Positions 5,979 to 7,564 of a stretch of 7,564 nt of DNA are shown in pieces. How positions within the stretch are numbered: the first letter of the stretch is position 1; each line of letters starts with the position of its first letter. Made by a program: the position numbers and the translations under genes. The notes under the pieces were generated by a model. That model saw only the letters and a list, made by a program, of their open reading frames with translations, had not been told where the DNA came from and did no database searches. The stretch is from Verrucomicrobiales bacterium (lineage in GTDB: Bacteria; Verrucomicrobiota; Verrucomicrobiia; Verrucomicrobiales; V1-33): contig JAQGPD010000309.1 in assembly GCA_028293305.1 (NCBI GenBank), positions 1-7,564 of the forward strand, written 5' to 3'.

Positions 5979-7007
5979 ATGAGCCCTGCCCGCCTGCTTA
6001 AACTCTTTACACTGAGCACTTCGTGTTCACTTCTCCTAGCCTGCGGTGCCCCCGCGGCTCCCGCGGTGCCGGCCAGTGGGTGGACGATTTCCAGAAATCC
6101 GGCCGCTTGGAAAATGCAGGGCTTCGAGGGAAATCTCGACCTCAGCGGCATCGCCTCCATCGATGGAAAAACGGTGTTGGTCGGGAGCGATGAACTGATT
6201 GCCGCCCAGCCCGGCACTTTGGATAAGGCCAACCACGCGATCACCGCGGGCGCCCTGATCCCCTTGATGGCGAATCCCTCCGGGAAAAAAATGGAGATCG
6301 ATATCGAAGGCGTGGCGGCCGCGCCGGCTGAAAATTGTTATTACGTCACCGGCTCGCACGGAGTCGGCAAGAAAAAAGGGGAATTCGAGGAATCCCGCGC
6401 CTCCGTTTTCAAAGTCCCCTGCGACCCCGCCACGGGCGCTCCGCTGACGGAAGGCATCCAGCGCGCCAGCCTCATGCCCTGGCTGGAACAAAACGCCACC
6501 TTCCGCGACTATGCAAAGAAGCCGTTGCAGCTCAACGGCTTCAACATCGAAGGCCTGACCTGGCATGAGGGAAAATTGTTTTTCGGAGTGCGTGGGCCGA
6601 ACGTTCAGGGAAAAACTTTCGTGATTGAAACCACCCCGGCCACCCTGTTCGGCGGAGGTCTGCCGGACGCCAAAATCCATGAACTGCCCGTTGGCGAGGC
6701 CCGCGGCATCCGGGAAATTGCGGCCGTGCGGGACGGATTCATCGTCATCACGGGCAATGCCAGTGCCGAAGCCACGAAAAAATTCCCCACGTCCCAGACC
6801 CGCATGGCGGACAAGGTTTTTGACGTCTTCCTCTGGCGTCCGGGCAAGGAGCCGGAGGTTTCCTCGATCGGCGTGCTCCCCCGGCCCATGGAAAAAGCGG
6901 AGGCGGTTCTGATTTTGGAGGACGCTCCTGCTTATGTGGATCTATTGGTGGTGTTCGACGGTGCCACCGACGGCGGGCCGCAGTCCTACCGGCTTACCCG
7001 CCCCTGA
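5979..7007 (+). CDS. DUF3616 family lipoprotein, probable beta-propeller
   Basis: This 342-residue product starts with a lipoprotein signal (MSPARLLKLF, hydrophobic core, lipobox LLAC, Cys22), so it is expected to be lipid-anchored outside the cytoplasm. The mature part resembles DUF3616, a family of unknown function with repeated propeller-like blades. Repeat-like segments are DLSGIASIDGKTVLVGSDE (54-72), DIEGVAAAPAENCYYVTGSH (108-127), NIEGLTWHEGKLFFGVRGP (189-207), GIREIAAVRDGFIVITG (243-259) and KAEAVLIL (306-313). The two IEG(V/L) segments are the clearest. The ATG at 5979 was chosen because the signal peptide begins there; the frame is open much further upstream without family-like sequence. 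The leader is a C/T tract with no Shine-Dalgarno. It lies head-to-head with the DUF255 lipoprotein, and 89 bp of plain sequence without a clear terminator separates it from the next gene. The family call is from motif memory. Confidence 0.8.
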   Translation: MSPARLLKLFTLSTSCSLLLACGAPAAPAVPASGWTISRNPAAWKMQGFEGNLDLSGIASIDGKTVLVGSDELIAAQPGTLDKANHAITAGALIPLMANPSGKKMEIDIEGVAAAPAENCYYVTGSHGVGKKKGEFEESRASVFKVPCDPATGAPLTEGIQRASLMPWLEQNATFRDYAKKPLQLNGFNIEGLTWHEGKLFFGVRGPNVQGKTFVIETTPATLFGGGLPDAKIHELPVGEARGIREIAAVRDGFIVITGNASAEATKKFPTSQTRMADKVFDVFLWRPGKEPEVSSIGVLPRPMEKAEAVLILEDAPAYVDLLVVFDGATDGGPQSYRLTRP

Positions 7008-7096
7008 AAAACGGAGCGTCGTAACCCGTTCAGTGTGAAACTTTTGCAACAATCCTCCCCATCCCGCCCCGATTCCCTGGCAGTCCATTTCCGGCA

Positions 7097-7564
7097 ATGA
7101 AACAGCTCACCCTGATCCGCCACGCCAAGTCCTCGCACGACTTGGCGATGGTGCAGGATTTTGACCGGCCGTTGAGCGCGAGGGGCTTGCGCGACGCTCC
7201 GCTGCTCGGGCGGCATTTGGCGAAGGAGCCCGGCTTTCATCCGGACGTTCTCATTTCCAGTCCCGCCCTCCGCGCCCTGACCACGGCATCCATCATCCAG
7301 CGCGAAGCCGGACTTCACGCGCTGCCCTTGGAAATGGAACCCCGGATTTACGAAGCGCCGCTGCGCGATTTGTTGGCGGTGGTCCAAGGAATCGCGCCCG
7401 GGACGCGCCACGCGGTTTTGTTCGGGCACAATCCCGGGCTGGAACTGCTGGCGAATTTTCTCTGCGGGGCCCGTGTCATCAACGGCTTGCGGACCGGCGG
7501 GGTGATCCGCCTCAGCCTGGACACGGACACTTGGAAGGCGGTGGATTTTAAAACCGCCGTTCTG
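7097..7564 (+). CDS. SixA-like histidine phosphatase (C-terminus beyond window)
   Basis: The visible 156 residues form a short histidine-phosphatase (phosphoglycerate mutase superfamily) protein of the SixA type. SixA removes phosphate from histidine-phosphotransfer proteins in E. coli, and close relatives occur widely with unknown targets. The catalytic motif LIRHAKSS (6-13) has His9 as the phospho-acceptor and Arg8 beside it. DRPLSARG (23-30), SSPALRA with Arg59 (54-60), Glu86 in YEAP and the second histidine in FGHNPGLE (His111) complete the active site. The family is usually about 160-170 residues, so only the end is missing. There is no signal peptide, so it is cytoplasmic. The ATG at 7097 puts the catalytic motif six residues in, as usual, and lacks a Shine-Dalgarno. 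The preceding gap (7008-7096) holds no clear promoter, so it may be read from the DUF3616 gene. I withhold the symbol sixA because the substrate cannot be judged. Confidence 0.92.
   Translation, partial: MKQLTLIRHAKSSHDLAMVQDFDRPLSARGLRDAPLLGRHLAKEPGFHPDVLISSPALRALTTASIIQREAGLHALPLEMEPRIYEAPLRDLLAVVQGIAPGTRHAVLFGHNPGLELLANFLCGARVINGLRTGGVIRLSLDTDTWKAVDFKTAVL

Noticed and set aside
7011..7031. AACGG/CCGTT hairpin after the DUF3616 gene
   Set aside because: A 5-bp stem without a T run is too weak to call a terminator.
1..7564. Mobile element, CRISPR array, tRNA or rRNA, defence or toxin-antitoxin genes
   Set aside because: I saw no transposase or integrase motifs, no regularly spaced direct repeats, no tRNA-like cloverleaf and no toxin-antitoxin pair. 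All large frames are accounted for by the listed genes.

Overview
The window looks like ordinary chromosomal DNA from a GC-rich Gram-negative bacterium. It is probably a member of the Verrucomicrobiota, perhaps near Luteolibacter or Haloferula. That placement is inferred from the overall look of the proteins, the rpsP-khpA pair, the lipoprotein-rich gene set and translation starts with pyrimidine-rich leaders and little Shine-Dalgarno signal; no taxonomic marker was compared. Nothing indicates a phage, plasmid, transposon, CRISPR array or defence system.

Layout from left to right. Positions 1-818 (minus) hold the N-terminal third or more of the membrane AAA protease FtsH, cut by the window edge. 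Upstream of it on the same strand is an unrecognised, probably exported protein of 201 residues (979-1584). A divergent intergenic region then leads to a plus-strand run: ribosomal protein bS16 (rpsP, 1767-2018), a strong intrinsic terminator (2044-2085), a KH-domain RNA-binding protein of the KhpA type (2120-2368), and the tRNA ct6A37-forming enzyme TcdA (2393-3196). These three concern ribosome, RNA and tRNA function. rimM and trmD, which often follow rpsP-khpA, are not here.

Convergent to tcdA is a large minus-strand lipoprotein of the DUF255/YyaL/SSP411 family (3370-5673), with a thioredoxin-like domain followed by an alpha/alpha-barrel-like region. Its CxxC site reads CPWS, so the second cysteine is missing. 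A 305-bp non-coding region separates it from a divergent plus-strand lipoprotein of the DUF3616 type (5979-7007). The last gene (7097 to the window end) is a SixA-like histidine phosphatase, cut near its C-terminus.

The most interesting points are the monothiol form of the DUF255 protein, the lack of conventional ribosome-binding sites across the window, the rpsP-terminator-khpA-tcdA arrangement, and the unrecognised exported protein upstream of ftsH. I found no convincing undescribed multi-gene system.
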